Origin: Pseudomonas morbosilactucae
GTDB lineage: Bacteria > Pseudomonadota > Gammaproteobacteria > Pseudomonadales > Pseudomonadaceae
Length of the DNA: 64,000 nt
Direction of reading: 5' to 3'
NCBI RefSeq assembly: GCF_023241715.1
Contig: NZ_JALQCW010000014.1
Coordinates: 26,311-90,310, forward strand
Shown in pieces: positions 1 through 9,052 of this stretch. Position numbers and translations under genes: made by a program. The notes beneath the pieces were generated by a model. The model saw only the letters and a program-made list of their open reading frames with translations, ran no database searches and had not been told where the DNA came from. The number at the start of each line of letters is the position of its first letter. Within the stretch, counting starts at the first letter, position 1.

Positions 1-2
1 TG

Positions 3-1596
3 AAGTCTCAGCTCAATCCGAAATCACCCGAGTTCGCGCAGAACGCTGCCAGCATGCTGACCCAGGTCGACGCCCTGCGCAGCCTGCTCGCCCAAGTCCA
101 GCAAGGCGGTGGCGCCAAGGCCCAGGAACGGCACACCTCGCGGGGCAAACTGCTGCCGCGTGAACGCATCAACCGCCTGCTCGACCCGGGTTCCCCCTTC
201 CTCGAACTCAGCCAACTGGCGGCCTATGAGGTCTACGGCGAAGACGTGCCTGCCGCCGGAGTGATTGCCGGCATCGGCCGGGTGGAAGGCGTCGAATGCA
301 TGATCGTGGCCAACGATGCCACGGTGAAAGGCGGTTCCTATTACCCGCTGACGGTGAAAAAACACCTGCGGGCCCAGACCATCGCCCAGCAAAACCGCCT
401 GCCCTGCATCTACCTGGTGGACTCCGGCGGCGCCAACCTGCCGCGCCAGGATGAAGTGTTCCCCGACCGCGAGCACTTCGGGCGGATCTTCTTCAACCAG
501 GCCAACATGAGCGCCCAGGGCATCCCGCAGATCGCCGTGGTCATGGGCTCCTGCACCGCCGGCGTGCCTATGTGCCGGCCATGGCCGATGAAGCGATCAT
601 GGTTCGCGAACAGGCCACTATCTTCCTCGCCGGCCCGCCCCTGGTAAAAGCCGCCACCGGCGAGGTGGTCAGCGCCGAGGACCTGGGCGGTGCGACGTGC
701 ACTGCAAGATTTCCGGGGTCGCCGACCATTACGCGGACAGCGACGAACATGCCCTGGCCCTGGCCCGGCGCAGCGTGGCCAACCTCAACTGGCACAAGCA
801 GGGGCAATTGCAGCAGCGCACGCCAATCGCCCCGCGATATGCCGGCGACGAGCTGTATGGGGTGATCCCGGCAGACGCCAAACAGCCGTTCGATGTCCGT
901 GAAGTCATTGCGCGCCTGGTGGACGGCTCGGTGTTCGATGAGTTCAAGGCGCTGTTCGGCACCACGCTGGTGTGCGGCTTCGCCCACTTGCACGGTTATC
1001 CGATCGCCATCCTGGCCAACAACGGCATCCTGTTCGCCGAAGCCGCGCAAAAAGGCGCGCACTTTATAGAGCTGGCCTGCCAACGCGGGATTCCCCTGCT
1101 GTTTTTGCAGAACATCACCGGCTTTATGGTCGGACAAAAATACGAAGCCGGCGGCATCGCCAAACACGGGGCCAAGCTGGTGACCGCGGTGGCCTGCGCC
1201 AAGGTGCCGAAATTCACCGTGATCATCGGCGGCAGCTTCGGTGCCGGTAACTACGGCATGTGTGGCCGGGCGTACGACCCGCGCTTTTTGTGGATGTGGC
1301 CCAACGCACGGATTGGCGTGATGGGTGCCGAACAGGCCGCCGGGGTGCTGGTACAGGTCAAGCGCGAGCAGGCCGAACGCAGCGGCCAGGGTTTCAGTGC
1401 CGCGCAAGAGGCCGAGATCAAGCAGCCGATCCTCGATCAGTACGAACACCAGGGCCACCCTTATTACTCCAGTGCGCGACTCTGGGACGACGGTGTCATC
1501 GACCCGGCGCAAACCCGCGACGTATTGGCCCTGGCCCTGTCCGCCGCCCTCAACGCCCCCATCGAACAGAGCCGCTTCGGCGTGTTCCGCATGTGA
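3..1596 (+). pseudogene. liuB: Methylcrotonoyl-CoA carboxylase beta subunit, 5'-partial, two frameshifts
   Basis: Carboxyltransferase subunit of 3-methylcrotonyl-CoA carboxylase, which carboxylates methylcrotonyl-CoA in leucine and isovalerate degradation together with the biotin subunit encoded downstream. The reading frame enters from before the window; only the first few codons are missing. The coding sequence is split over three frames: frame 3 to about 565, frame 2 to about 692, frame 1 to the stop at 1596. Both breaks fit one lost base: near 561-565 the family's Gly-Gly-Ala-Tyr is disrupted, and near 691-694 Gly-Ala-Asp-Val is disrupted. With two bases restored the protein is full length and collinear with Pseudomonas LiuB. 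If the deletions are real, translation stops at 647. The gene leads a liuBCD run; liuA and liuR would lie upstream, outside the window. Identity is very sure; whether it is broken in the living cell is uncertain. Confidence 0.93.
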
Positions 1597-1613
1597 CCCG
1601 GAGCCAGAACAAG

Positions 1614-2428
1614 ATGAGCGACTTCAATACCCTGGAATTGCTGACTGACCCTCGCGGCTTCGCCACCCTGTGGCTGAGCCGCGAGCAGAAGAACAATGCC
1701 TTCAATGCCGAGATGATCCGTGAATTGATCATCGCCCTGGACCAGGTGCAGGCCGACCCGAGCCTGCGTTTCCTGCTGCTGCGCGCCGCGGCAAACACTT
1801 CAGTGCCGGGGCCGACCTGGCCTGGATGCAACAATCGGCCGAACTGGACTACGCCACCAACCTGGACGACGCCCGGGAACTGGCGGAACTCATGTACAAC
1901 CTGGCCAAGCTGAAGATTCCTACTTTGGCGGTCGTACAGGGCGCGGCCTTTGGCGGTGCTCTGGGTCTGATTAGTTGCTGTGACATGGCGATTGGTGCCG
2001 ATGACGCGCAATTCTGCCTGTCGGAAGTGCGCATCGGCCTGGCCCCGGCGGTGATCAGCCCCTTCGTTGTGCAAGCCATCGGCGAGCGCGCGGCCCGGCG
2101 CTATGCCCTGACCGCCGAGCGTTTTGCCGGCCAACGCGCCCGGGACATCGGGCTGTTGGCCGAAAGCTACCCGGCCGTCGAGCTGGAGGTTCAGGTCGAG
2201 CAGTGGATCGCCAACCTGCTGCTCAACAGCCCCCAGGCCATGCGCGCCAGCAAGGACCTGCTGCGGGAAGTGGGCAACGGCGAACTGACCCCTGCCCTGC
2301 GCCGCTATTGCGAAAACGCCATTGCACGTATTCGGGTCAGCGCGGAAGGCCAGGAAGGGCTGCGCGCCTTCCTGCAAAAACGTCCGCCCAGCTGGCAGCC
2401 CACTCGGAACACTCAGGAGTCGCATTGA
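1614..2428 (+). pseudogene. liuC: 3-methylglutaconyl-CoA hydratase, one frameshift
   Basis: Enoyl-CoA hydratase/isomerase (crotonase) family. In the leucine pathway LiuC hydrates 3-methylglutaconyl-CoA to HMG-CoA. The start at 1614 lies 17 bases after the liuB stop. The frame changes near 1788-1792, where the family has Ala-Gly-Lys-His-Phe-Ser-Ala-Gly-Ala-Asp. One missing G turns this into an Ala-Ala-Asn-Thr frame, and the true frame resumes from about 1800 to the stop at 2426-2428. Corrected length is 271 residues, normal for LiuC. The oxyanion-hole region (FGGALGL) is intact after the break. The stop shares one base with the liuD start, so the genes are translationally linked. The deletion falls in a GCGGGC tract, like those in its neighbours. 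Confidence 0.92.
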
Positions 2429-4373
2429 TGAGCGCCCCCGTCCTCGACACCCTACTGGTGGCCAACCGCGGCGAAATCGCCTGCCGGGTAATGCGCACCG
2501 CCAAGGCCATGGGCCTGACCACCGTCGCGGTGCACAGCGCCACTGACCGTGATGCTCGCCACAGCCGCGAAGCCGATATCCGCGTCGACCTGGGTGGCAG
2601 CAAAGCCGCCGACAGCTATTTGCAGATCGACAAACTCATCGCCGCCGCCCAGGCCAGCGGCGCCCAGGCGATTCACCCGGGCTACGGCTTCCTGTCGGAA
2701 AACGCCGGTTTTGCCCGAGCGATTGAAGCCGCCGGGTTGATTTTCCTCGGCCCACCCGCCTCCGCCATCGACGCCATGGGCAGCAAATCGGCGGCCAAGG
2801 CCTTGATGGAGGCCGCCGGAGTGCCGCTGGTACCGGGCTACCACGGCGAAGCCCAGGACCTGGACACCTTCCGCCTGGCCGCAGAACGCATCGGCTACCC
2901 GGTGCTGCTCAAAGCCACTGCCGGCGGTGGCGGCAAGGGCATGAAAGTGGTCGAGGACGTCAGCCAACTGGCCGAAGCCTTGGCCTCGGCACAGCGGGAA
3001 GCACAATCGTCGTTTGGCGATGCGCGGATGCTGGTGGAGAAATACGTGCTCAAGCCCCGGCACGTGGAAATCCAGGTGTTCGCCGATCAGCACGGCCACT
3101 GCCTGTACCTCAATGAACGGGATTGCTCGATCCAGCGGCGCCATCAGAAAGTCGTCGAAGAAGCACCGGCCCCCGGCCTCAGCGCCGAACAACGCCGGGC
3201 CATGGGCGAAGCCGCGGTGCGGGCGGCGCAGGCCATCGGCTATGTCGGCGCGGGCACCGTGGAATTCCTCCTGGATTCCCGTGGCGAATTCTTCTTTATG
3301 GAAATGAACACCCGCTTGCAGGTGGAACACCCGGTCACCGAAGCCATCACTGGCCTGGACCTGGTGGCCTGGCAGATTCGCGTGGCCCAAGGCGAGCCGT
3401 TGCCGATCACTCAGGACCAGGTGCCACTGCGCGGGCATGCGATTGAGGTGCGACTCTACGCGGAAGACCCCAGCAATGACTTCCTCCCGGCCACCGGGCG
3501 CCTGGACCTGTATCAAGAGTCAGCACCCGGCCCGGGCGGCGGGTCGACAGCGGCGTCGAGGAAGGTGACAGCGTCTCGCCCTTCTACGACCCGATGCTCG
3601 GCAAACTGATTGCCTGGGGCGAGAACCGCGAGCAGGCACGCCTGCGCCTGCTGGCCATGCTCGATGAGTTTGCCATTGGCGGGTTGAAGACCAACCTGGC
3701 ATTCCTGCGGCGCATCGTCGGCCACCCGGCCTTCGCCGCCGCCGAATTGGACACCGGATTTATCCCGCGCTACCAAGAGCAATTGCTGCCACCGCCCAGC
3801 GAACTTGACCCGGGCTTCTGGCAAGCCGCCGCCCAGGCCTTCGTGCACAGCCTGCCGTCATCGGCACGCGACGACGACCGGCACTCGCCCTGGGCCAGCA
3901 CCCAAGGCTTGCGCATCGGCTTGGCCCCACAAACCGTGCTGCACCTGAGCTGTGATGGCCAGGATCAGGCCGTCAGCTTCAGCCACGCAGAGGCGCAGAC
4001 CCAACGGCATGAAGCGGTACAAGGGGAAGCACATCCGGGCGTACGGCGCCGGCAGCGAGCAATCCGCCGGGGCGACACCCTCTATCTGCACTGGCAGGGG
4101 GAGATGCGCAGCATCAGCGCTTACGACCCCATCGCAGCCGTGGAGGCCAGCCACAGCCAGCAAGGCGGCCTCACCGCGCCAATGAATGGCAGCATCGTGC
4201 GCATCCTCGTGGCCGCCGGCCAACAGGTCGAAGCCGGCACCCAGTTGGTGGTGCTTGAAGCCATGAAAATGGAGCACAGCATTCGTGCGCCACAGGCGGG
4301 TGTGGTCAAGGCGTTGTATTGCCAGGAAGGCGAAATGGTCAGTGAGGGAAGTGCTCTGGTCGAGCTGGAATAA
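2428..4373 (+). pseudogene. liuD: Methylcrotonoyl-CoA carboxylase biotin-carrying alpha subunit, one frameshift
   Basis: Biotin carboxylase plus biotin carrier subunit of methylcrotonyl-CoA carboxylase. The N-terminal half opens with the biotin carboxylase signature (LLVANRGEIACRV) and has the glycine-rich ATP-binding loop (GGGGKGM) and the EMNTRLQVEHPVTE motif. The C-terminal biotinyl domain has the biotin-accepting lysine in EAMKMEH near 4260-4275. The start at 2428 overlaps the liuC stop. The frame changes near 3534-3540: GGCCGGCGG of the family reads GGCGGCGG, one C lost, and coding resumes in frame 3. Corrected length is about 648 residues. If real, the deletion removes the biotinyl domain. 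An HMG-CoA lyase gene (liuE), usual next in Pseudomonas, is not present; a perfect 12-bp inverted repeat follows instead. Confidence 0.93.
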
Positions 4374-4385
4374 CGGCACCTGAAA

Positions 4386-4425
4386 GAGCAGGACCGTCCC
4401 CATCAAGGATAGGAACGGTCCTGCT
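4386..4425. terminator. Inverted repeat between convergent liuD and the S24 repressor
   Basis: A perfect 12-bp inverted repeat (gagcaggaccgt, 16-base loop, acggtcctgctc) lies between two convergent genes. It has no clear T-run on either strand, so it may be a weak bidirectional terminator or a mRNA-stabilising hairpin. Confidence 0.5.
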
Positions 4426-4432
4426 CCAGCGG

Positions 4433-5098
4433 TTAGAACTTCGCGGTGGCCTGTACGACCACACCAATGATTCGACACTCATCGCTGTAGAGCATCTTGG
4501 GGTACGTGGGGTTCAGCGGCACCAGGTAATGCTGCTCGCCTTCCTGCACCCACTTGCGGAAAATCGCCTCGGCGCTGCCGGGGCACTGCACCACCACCAA
4601 CTTTCCAGGCTCGGCCGCCACGGCCGGGTCCACCAGGATCAACATGTCCTGGCCGATGCTGACGCCACTGGGGGCGATCATTGCGTCCCCCACGACCACC
4701 AGCCAGAACGCCGCGCCCTGGGCCTGATAGTCCGAGAGCTCATAGCGCTCGTGAACGTAGGCCGCCTGCTCGGCCTCGCGCACTTCACTGGCGGCGCGCC
4801 AGTCGCTGACCGGGTAGCGGAAGTAGGGATTGTATTTGTGCACGGGCGCCAGGTCTTGCGCCCCGGGCTCACCGTCATCGCCCACCAGCGACTTCTCGCG
4901 GATCACCAGGGCGACCTCGAGAAAGCCCATGCCGATCGCATCCAGAACCCGGTTCATGTCTTCGATTTTCGGCTGCCGACGTTTGCTCAGCCAATGACCG
5001 ATGCCGCCTTGGGACATGCCCAGACGCTCTGCGAGTTGTTCCTGCGTGACCTTGCGGCCTTTCATGTTGGTCTTGACCAACTCGATCCATTTATCCAT
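4433..5098 (-). CDS. PrtR/LexA-like XRE-S24 repressor lacking both peptidase residues
   Basis: 221-residue transcriptional repressor with an N-terminal XRE helix-turn-helix (about residues 15-60) and a C-terminal S24 (LexA/CI-type) domain (about 125-221). It resembles Pseudomonas PrtR, the pyocin and phage-type repressor. The start at 5098 opens with MDKWIELVK, typical of that family; the open frame runs 14 codons further up but without a better start. In cleavable members a Ser in the GDSM motif and a Lys about 40 residues later form the self-cleavage dyad. Here the motif is GDAM (Ala139), and the Lys position holds Arg181 (EAIFRKW). The protein is therefore predicted not to self-cleave in an SOS response. 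It is divergent from the DUF6124 gene, so it may act on that shared promoter region. No phage or pyocin genes are nearby. Confidence 0.85.
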   Translation of the reverse strand: MDKWIELVKTNMKGRKVTQEQLAERLGMSQGGIGHWLSKRRQPKIEDMNRVLDAIGMGFLEVALVIREKSLVGDDGEPGAQDLAPVHKYNPYFRYPVSDWRAASEVREAEQAAYVHERYELSDYQAQGAAFWLVVVGDAMIAPSGVSIGQDMLILVDPAVAAEPGKLVVVQCPGSAEAIFRKWVQEGEQHYLVPLNPTYPKMLYSDECRIIGVVVQATAKF

Positions 5099-5228
5099 GG
5101 ACGGAACAATACGTTGTGTATTTCCACCCTCAACACACAACTTGTAGTATTTGAAATCTCGTCACAATTACAATAAGTATTACCATCGATCGGCCCTCCA
5201 TCCTGATCTCAACAAGGGAGAAGACGAG

Positions 5229-5576
5229 ATGAATACCAGCAGCAAAGACGTGCCGGAACTGGAAAACGACGGCCAGCTCAGCGCCCTCAAAGGCAGCCAG
5301 GCAGCACGTCGGGCGATGGACTATTACTTGAAACCGGCGATGACCGAACAGGGCAAGGACAACAGGCTCTTCGAGATCAGGCACAGCGTCAGCCACGAGG
5401 AAGCGATGATCCAGGCTTCCGATCTGCTGCGCTGCGCGGCCGCCACGGCCTATAGCGCCGCCGATAATCTGCGGGGAACGTCTCGCGATCTGGCGCTCTC
5501 GGTGATGCACATGGTCGACCTGGCCAAAGCCCTGGTGGACAAGTCCCTGGAGAGCCAGCGTTTTGAATCGAGCTGA
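5229..5576 (+). CDS. DUF6124 (formerly DUF3077) family small protein
   Basis: 115-residue soluble, helix-rich protein of a family found almost only in pseudomonads. The family pattern is visible: an Ala-Arg-Arg-Ala-Met-Asp-Tyr-Tyr-Leu segment near the N-terminus, then a middle helix with an Asp-Leu-Leu-Arg motif, and a final amphipathic helix ending Ala-Leu-Val-Asp-Lys-Ser-Leu. The function is unknown. The start at 5229 has a good ribosome site (AAGGGAG); longer upstream ATGs in frame are less likely. It is transcribed away from the S24 repressor gene and lies just before the PrrF RNA. Confidence 0.78.
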   Translation: MNTSSKDVPELENDGQLSALKGSQAARRAMDYYLKPAMTEQGKDNRLFEIRHSVSHEEAMIQASDLLRCAAATAYSAADNLRGTSRDLALSVMHMVDLAKALVDKSLESQRFESS

Positions 5577-5671
5577 AAAGCCGGACACCGCAGAACAAAG
5601 TCGGCCGACTGAAATTGAGGCAATGAAAACGGGGAATGGAAAATAAATTTCCGAAAGGCGGGGAAAAACAT

Positions 5672-5702
5672 TTGACTTGCAAATGATAATGATTATTATT
5701 GC
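5672..5702 (+). promoter_or_regulatory. Fur box overlapping the PrrF promoter
   Basis: A sigma-70-type promoter TTGACT (5672-5677), 17-base spacer and ATTATT (5695-5700) is overlaid by a near-consensus Fur box (aatgataatgattattatt, 5682-5700). This is the expected arrangement for a gene repressed by Fur-Fe(II) and induced in iron starvation. The inferred transcript start is about 5707. Confidence 0.85.
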
Positions 5703-5706
5703 AAGC

Positions 5707-5822
5707 AACTGGTCGCGAGATCAGTTGATAACCCAAGGGACCTTAGGTCGGACTCTTGGATTATCTCCTCATCAGGCTAATCACGGTTTTTGACCCGGCT
5801 TTTTGCCGGGTCTTTTTTTTTT
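5707..5822 (+). ncRNA. prrF: PrrF iron-responsive small regulatory RNA
   Basis: PrrF is the Pseudomonas functional equivalent of RyhB: under iron starvation it pairs with and represses mRNAs for iron-rich proteins (succinate dehydrogenase, aconitase, superoxide dismutase, antR). The RNA begins AACTGGTCGCGAGATCAG and contains the invariant target-pairing core CTCCTCATCAGGCTAATCAC. It ends in a strong intrinsic terminator (gacccggc, 5-base loop, gccgggtc, ten Ts). Length of about 116 nt fits PrrF. The Fur box sits directly upstream. Only one copy is here; P. aeruginosa has two in tandem, other species have dispersed copies, so another may lie elsewhere. Confidence 0.92.
5792..5822 (+). terminator. 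Intrinsic terminator of PrrF
   Basis: 8-bp GC-rich stem (gacccggc / gccgggtc) with a TTTTT loop, followed by about ten Ts. It forms the 3' end of PrrF. Confidence 0.92.
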
Positions 5823-6070
5823 GCCAGTTTTCTGGCTTGGCTTCAGGCTAATGAAGTCTGGGTACAGCTGAATTTGGTGGCGGCGATGATAGCAAAAGAG
5901 TGTCGTATTGCAAGAGAACGCCCGTCGCCAAAGCCCAAGAATTCAAAAGCAGCACTTGAGAATCAATCGCATAGCCTCTAAGCTGCTTTCGCGTCAAGGA
6001 CGACGCCCCCCTTCTATTACCCTGCCTTGTGTGTAGAGTTGACGGTCACAATCACCCTAATCCAGGAATG

Positions 6071-7222
6071 ATGACCGTGACCCAAAATAGCCTGCACATC
6101 ACTGCCGACTTCGACAGCGGCAATATCGACGTACTGGACATCAGCAACCCGCTACAAGCCTTGCTGGCCATCAGGCCCGACACCCGCAGCCCGCACTTCC
6201 AGTGGTTCCACTTCAAGGCCAGTGGCCTGCATGTGGGCCAGGAACACTGGTTCCGCCTGAGCAACGCCAGCCAATCCTCCTACAACAAAGCCTGGACCGG
6301 CTATCAAGCCGTGGCCTCTTACGACCACGTGAACTGGTTTCGCGTGCCGACGATCTTCGAAGGCGATGCCCTGCGCTTCAATCTGGAAGCCAGCCAGACT
6401 CACGCCTGGTTCGCCTACTTCGAACCCTACAGCCGCGGGCGTCATGACTGGTTGATCGAGCAGGCGCTGAACAAGGCCGGTGCCGAGTTGCTGGCCTGTG
6501 GCAAAAGCGTCGAAGGCCGGGACATCCAGCTACTGCGCAAAGGCAGCGGTGGCGAAGGTCGGCGTGCCATCTGGATCATCGCCCAGCAACATCCCGGCGA
6601 GCACATGGCCGAGTGGTTCATGGAGGGCGTGATCGAACGCCTGCAACGCCAGGACGACCCGGAGATGGAAAAGCTCCTGGCCAGTGCCGACCTATACCTG
6701 GTGCCCAATATGAATCCGGACGGTGCCTTCCACGGGCATTTGCGCACCAACGCCATGGGCCAGGACCTCAATCGCGCCTGGCAGAACGCCAGCGCCGAAC
6801 TCAGCCCGGAAGTGCTGTTCGTCCAGCAACAGATGGAAAAGTACGGCGTGGACTTGTTCCTCGACGTCCATGGCGATGAAGAAATCCCCCACGTGTTCAC
6901 CGCCGGCAGCGAAGGCAACCCCAGCTATACGCCCCGGATCGAACAACTCGAGGAGCACTTTCGTAGCCACTTGAAGCGCCAGACCCGGGATTTCCAGACC
7001 GTGCACGGCTACCCCCGCGACAACCCGGGCGCCGCCAACATGACGCTGGCCTGCAACAGCGTCGGACAACGCTACGACTGCCTGTCCCTGACCCTGGAAA
7101 TGCCTTTCAAGGATCACGACGACCACCCCAACCCGAGCACGGGCTGGTCCGGCAAACGCTCCATGCAACTGGGCAAGGATGTGCTGAGCACCCTGGCCGA
7201 CATCGTCACCACCCTGCGCTGA
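6071..7222 (+). CDS. M14-type cytosolic carboxypeptidase
   Basis: 383-residue zinc carboxypeptidase of the cytosolic carboxypeptidase-like M14 subfamily. An N-terminal beta-sandwich domain (about 1-120) precedes the catalytic domain. The zinc site is visible: H174-P-G-E177 (HPGEH) and H267 in LDVHGDEE. The catalytic glutamate is E343 in LTLEMPFKD. There is no signal peptide, so it acts in the cytoplasm. Two adjacent ATGs (6068 and 6071) follow AGGA; 6071 leaves better spacing and matches the family start MTVTQ. Substrate is unknown; related enzymes trim C-terminal residues from peptides or proteins. It stands alone, downstream of PrrF, ahead of a weak 7-bp hairpin (7236-7256). Confidence 0.87.
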   Translation: MTVTQNSLHITADFDSGNIDVLDISNPLQALLAIRPDTRSPHFQWFHFKASGLHVGQEHWFRLSNASQSSYNKAWTGYQAVASYDHVNWFRVPTIFEGDALRFNLEASQTHAWFAYFEPYSRGRHDWLIEQALNKAGAELLACGKSVEGRDIQLLRKGSGGEGRRAIWIIAQQHPGEHMAEWFMEGVIERLQRQDDPEMEKLLASADLYLVPNMNPDGAFHGHLRTNAMGQDLNRAWQNASAELSPEVLFVQQQMEKYGVDLFLDVHGDEEIPHVFTAGSEGNPSYTPRIEQLEEHFRSHLKRQTRDFQTVHGYPRDNPGAANMTLACNSVGQRYDCLSLTLEMPFKDHDDHPNPSTGWSGKRSMQLGKDVLSTLADIVTTLR

Positions 7223-7263
7223 CCTGCGCCAGCGGCTGCGGGCTCGCCACCCGCAGTCGGGCG

Positions 7264-7710
7264 CTACTCCGGGGCCACTCGCTGACAGTCTTGCGGCCCC
7301 AGCAGGCGCCCGTCCGCCGAGCGCAACTCCAGGGGCTGCACCGGCTGCCCGCGTTCACGATCGACCACCCGTGAATGGGCCTCGCCCTCCTCGTAGAAAA
7401 ACCGTTCGCCCCACTGGCGCAAGCCGATGATCAAGTGGAACAGGCCCTGGCCCTTCTCCGTCAGCACGTACTCCTGATAGGCACTGCCATCGGAGGCCGG
7501 CACCACCTGGAAAATCCCGTGGGCCACCAAGGTGCGCAAACGCGCCGCAAGGATGTTCTTGGCCATCCCCAGGTTGCGCTGGAACTCGCCAAAACGGCAA
7601 ATCCCATCGAATGCATCGCGAATGATCAACAGCGACCACCAGTCGCCAATGGCATCCAGTGAACGGGCGACCGGGCATTCGGCGCCTTGCAGGCTTGTGC
7701 GCTTGACCAT
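7264..7710 (-). CDS. HxlR-family winged-helix transcriptional regulator
   Basis: 148-residue HxlR regulator. The DNA-binding part shows the family pattern: a cysteine in AECPVARSLDAIGDWWSLLI (residues about 10-30), a recognition region around FGEFQRNLGMAKNILAARL, and a wing. The start at 7710 (MVKRTS) is chosen over an upstream in-frame Met because the extra 22 residues would run through the operator. The gene is divergent from an MFS transporter; HxlR proteins usually control the adjacent divergent gene in response to small electrophiles or drugs. A long inverted repeat lies in the 103-base gap between them. Confidence 0.87.
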   Translation of the reverse strand: MVKRTSLQGAECPVARSLDAIGDWWSLLIIRDAFDGICRFGEFQRNLGMAKNILAARLRTLVAHGIFQVVPASDGSAYQEYVLTEKGQGLFHLIIGLRQWGERFFYEEGEAHSRVVDRERGQPVQPLELRSADGRLLGPQDCQRVAPE

Positions 7711-7741
7711 GAAGGGGCTCGCTGATGACAACAGGGAAAGT

Positions 7742-7795
7742 GGTTGCAATATAAAACCAGCCTCACTACCGTACAACTGGTTTCATAAAGCAACC
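7742..7795. promoter_or_regulatory. Probable HxlR operator: imperfect 19-bp inverted repeat
   Basis: Left arm 7742-7760 (ggttgcaatataaaaccag) and right arm 7777-7795 (ctggtttcataaagcaacc) pair at 16 of 19 positions around a 16-base centre. The site lies between the two divergent starts (7710 and 7814), where it could control both the HxlR gene and the MFS gene. Confidence 0.65.
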
Positions 7796-7813
7796 AGAAA
7801 TCCGGAGCCTTCG

Positions 7814-9031
7814 ATGCCCTCTCAATCCCCTGCCCTTGCCAGCCCCACCAGCACCCTGCCGACCGTGCAGGTGTTGCTGTTCGCCATGGCCTGCGGGCTG
7901 GCCGTAGCCAATGTGTATTACGCCCAACCCCTGCTCGACGCCATGGCGCAGAGCCTGGGCATGCCCCGTTCGACCATTGGCCTGGTGGTGACCCTGACTC
8001 AGGTCGGCTACGGCCTGGGCCTGTTGTTATTGGTGCCCCTGGGCGACCTGCTCAATCGGCGGCGCCTGATCGTGGCGCAAATGCTGTTGTCGGTGCTGGC
8101 CTTGTTGGTGGTGGCCCTGGCACCCAGCGCGACCGGGTTGCTGCTGGGCATGGCCGGCACCGGCCTGCTGGCGGTGGTCACCCAGGTGCTGGTGGCGCAC
8201 GCGGCCAACCTGGCCGCGCCGGGCGAACGGGGCAAGGTGGTCGGCACCGTCACCAGCGGCATCGTCATGGGTATTCTCCTGGCCCGCACCGTGGCCGGGA
8301 CCATGGCCGACTTGGGCGGCTGGCGCTCGGTGTACCTGCTGTCCGCCGGGCTGACCTTACTGATGGCTCTGGCGCTGTGGCGGGTCCTGCCCGATCACCG
8401 TCCAGCGCCCGTGGTGGGTGGTTATGGGCCGTTGATTGGTTCGTTGTGGGGATTGTTTCGGCAAGAGAAGGTGCTGCGCGACCGGGCCGTGCTGGCGATG
8501 CTGATCTTTGCTGCCGGCACCGTGTTGTGGACCCCACTGGTGCTGCCCCTCAGCGCAGCGCCATGGTCGTTGTCCCACACTGAAATCGGCCTGTTCGGCC
8601 TGGCCGGCGCCGCCGGTGCCTTGGGGGCGGCCCGTGCCGGTCACCTGGCGGATCGCGGTTGGGCGCAGTGGACCAGCGGCCTGGCCCTGGCGCTGATGCT
8701 GGCCTCATGGCTGCCCATCGCCTTTACCACGTCCTCGTTGTGGGCCCTGCTGCTGGGGGTCATCACCTTCGACCTGGGCTTGCAGGCCGTGCACGTCACC
8801 AGCCAGAGCCTGATCTACAGCGTGCGCCCCGAGGCCCAGAGCCGCTTGGCGGCGGCCTACATGCTGTTCTATTCCCTGGGCAGCGCCGGCGGCTCGATTG
8901 CCGCCACGATGGTGTATGCCCGGGCCGGCTGGACAGGCGTCTGCACCTTGGGCGCACTGATCAATATCAGCGCGCTGCTGTACTGGTGGTGGAGCCTGGC
9001 GCCGCGACGCACGCCGCTGTCCGCCGATTAA
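7814..9031 (+). CDS. MFS transporter, probable drug/metabolite exporter
   Basis: 405-residue inner-membrane protein with 12 predicted transmembrane helices. The first helix region ends with the NVYYAQPLLD motif common to one branch of MFS_1 exporters, and the loop between helices 2 and 3 has the MFS signature GDLLNRRRLI. The start at 7814 is preceded by CCGGAG. Its substrate cannot be read from sequence. It is divergent from an HxlR regulator with a shared operator, which suggests inducible efflux. It ends 21 bases from the convergent cytochrome b561 gene. Confidence 0.85.
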   Translation: MPSQSPALASPTSTLPTVQVLLFAMACGLAVANVYYAQPLLDAMAQSLGMPRSTIGLVVTLTQVGYGLGLLLLVPLGDLLNRRRLIVAQMLLSVLALLVVALAPSATGLLLGMAGTGLLAVVTQVLVAHAANLAAPGERGKVVGTVTSGIVMGILLARTVAGTMADLGGWRSVYLLSAGLTLLMALALWRVLPDHRPAPVVGGYGPLIGSLWGLFRQEKVLRDRAVLAMLIFAAGTVLWTPLVLPLSAAPWSLSHTEIGLFGLAGAAGALGAARAGHLADRGWAQWTSGLALALMLASWLPIAFTTSSLWALLLGVITFDLGLQAVHVTSQSLIYSVRPEAQSRLAAAYMLFYSLGSAGGSIAATMVYARAGWTGVCTLGALINISALLYWWWSLAPRRTPLSAD

Positions 9032-9052
9032 CCCCGCAAGCGCCGGCCGCGC

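Noticed and set aside
4433..5098. Repressor considered as evidence of a prophage or pyocin cluster
   Set aside because: No integrase, structural, lysis or holin genes lie around it; the neighbours are liu genes, a DUF6124 gene and PrrF.
5790..5981. 63-codon plus-strand frame beginning inside the PrrF terminator
   Set aside because: It starts within the terminator hairpin of PrrF, has no ribosome site and has no family features.
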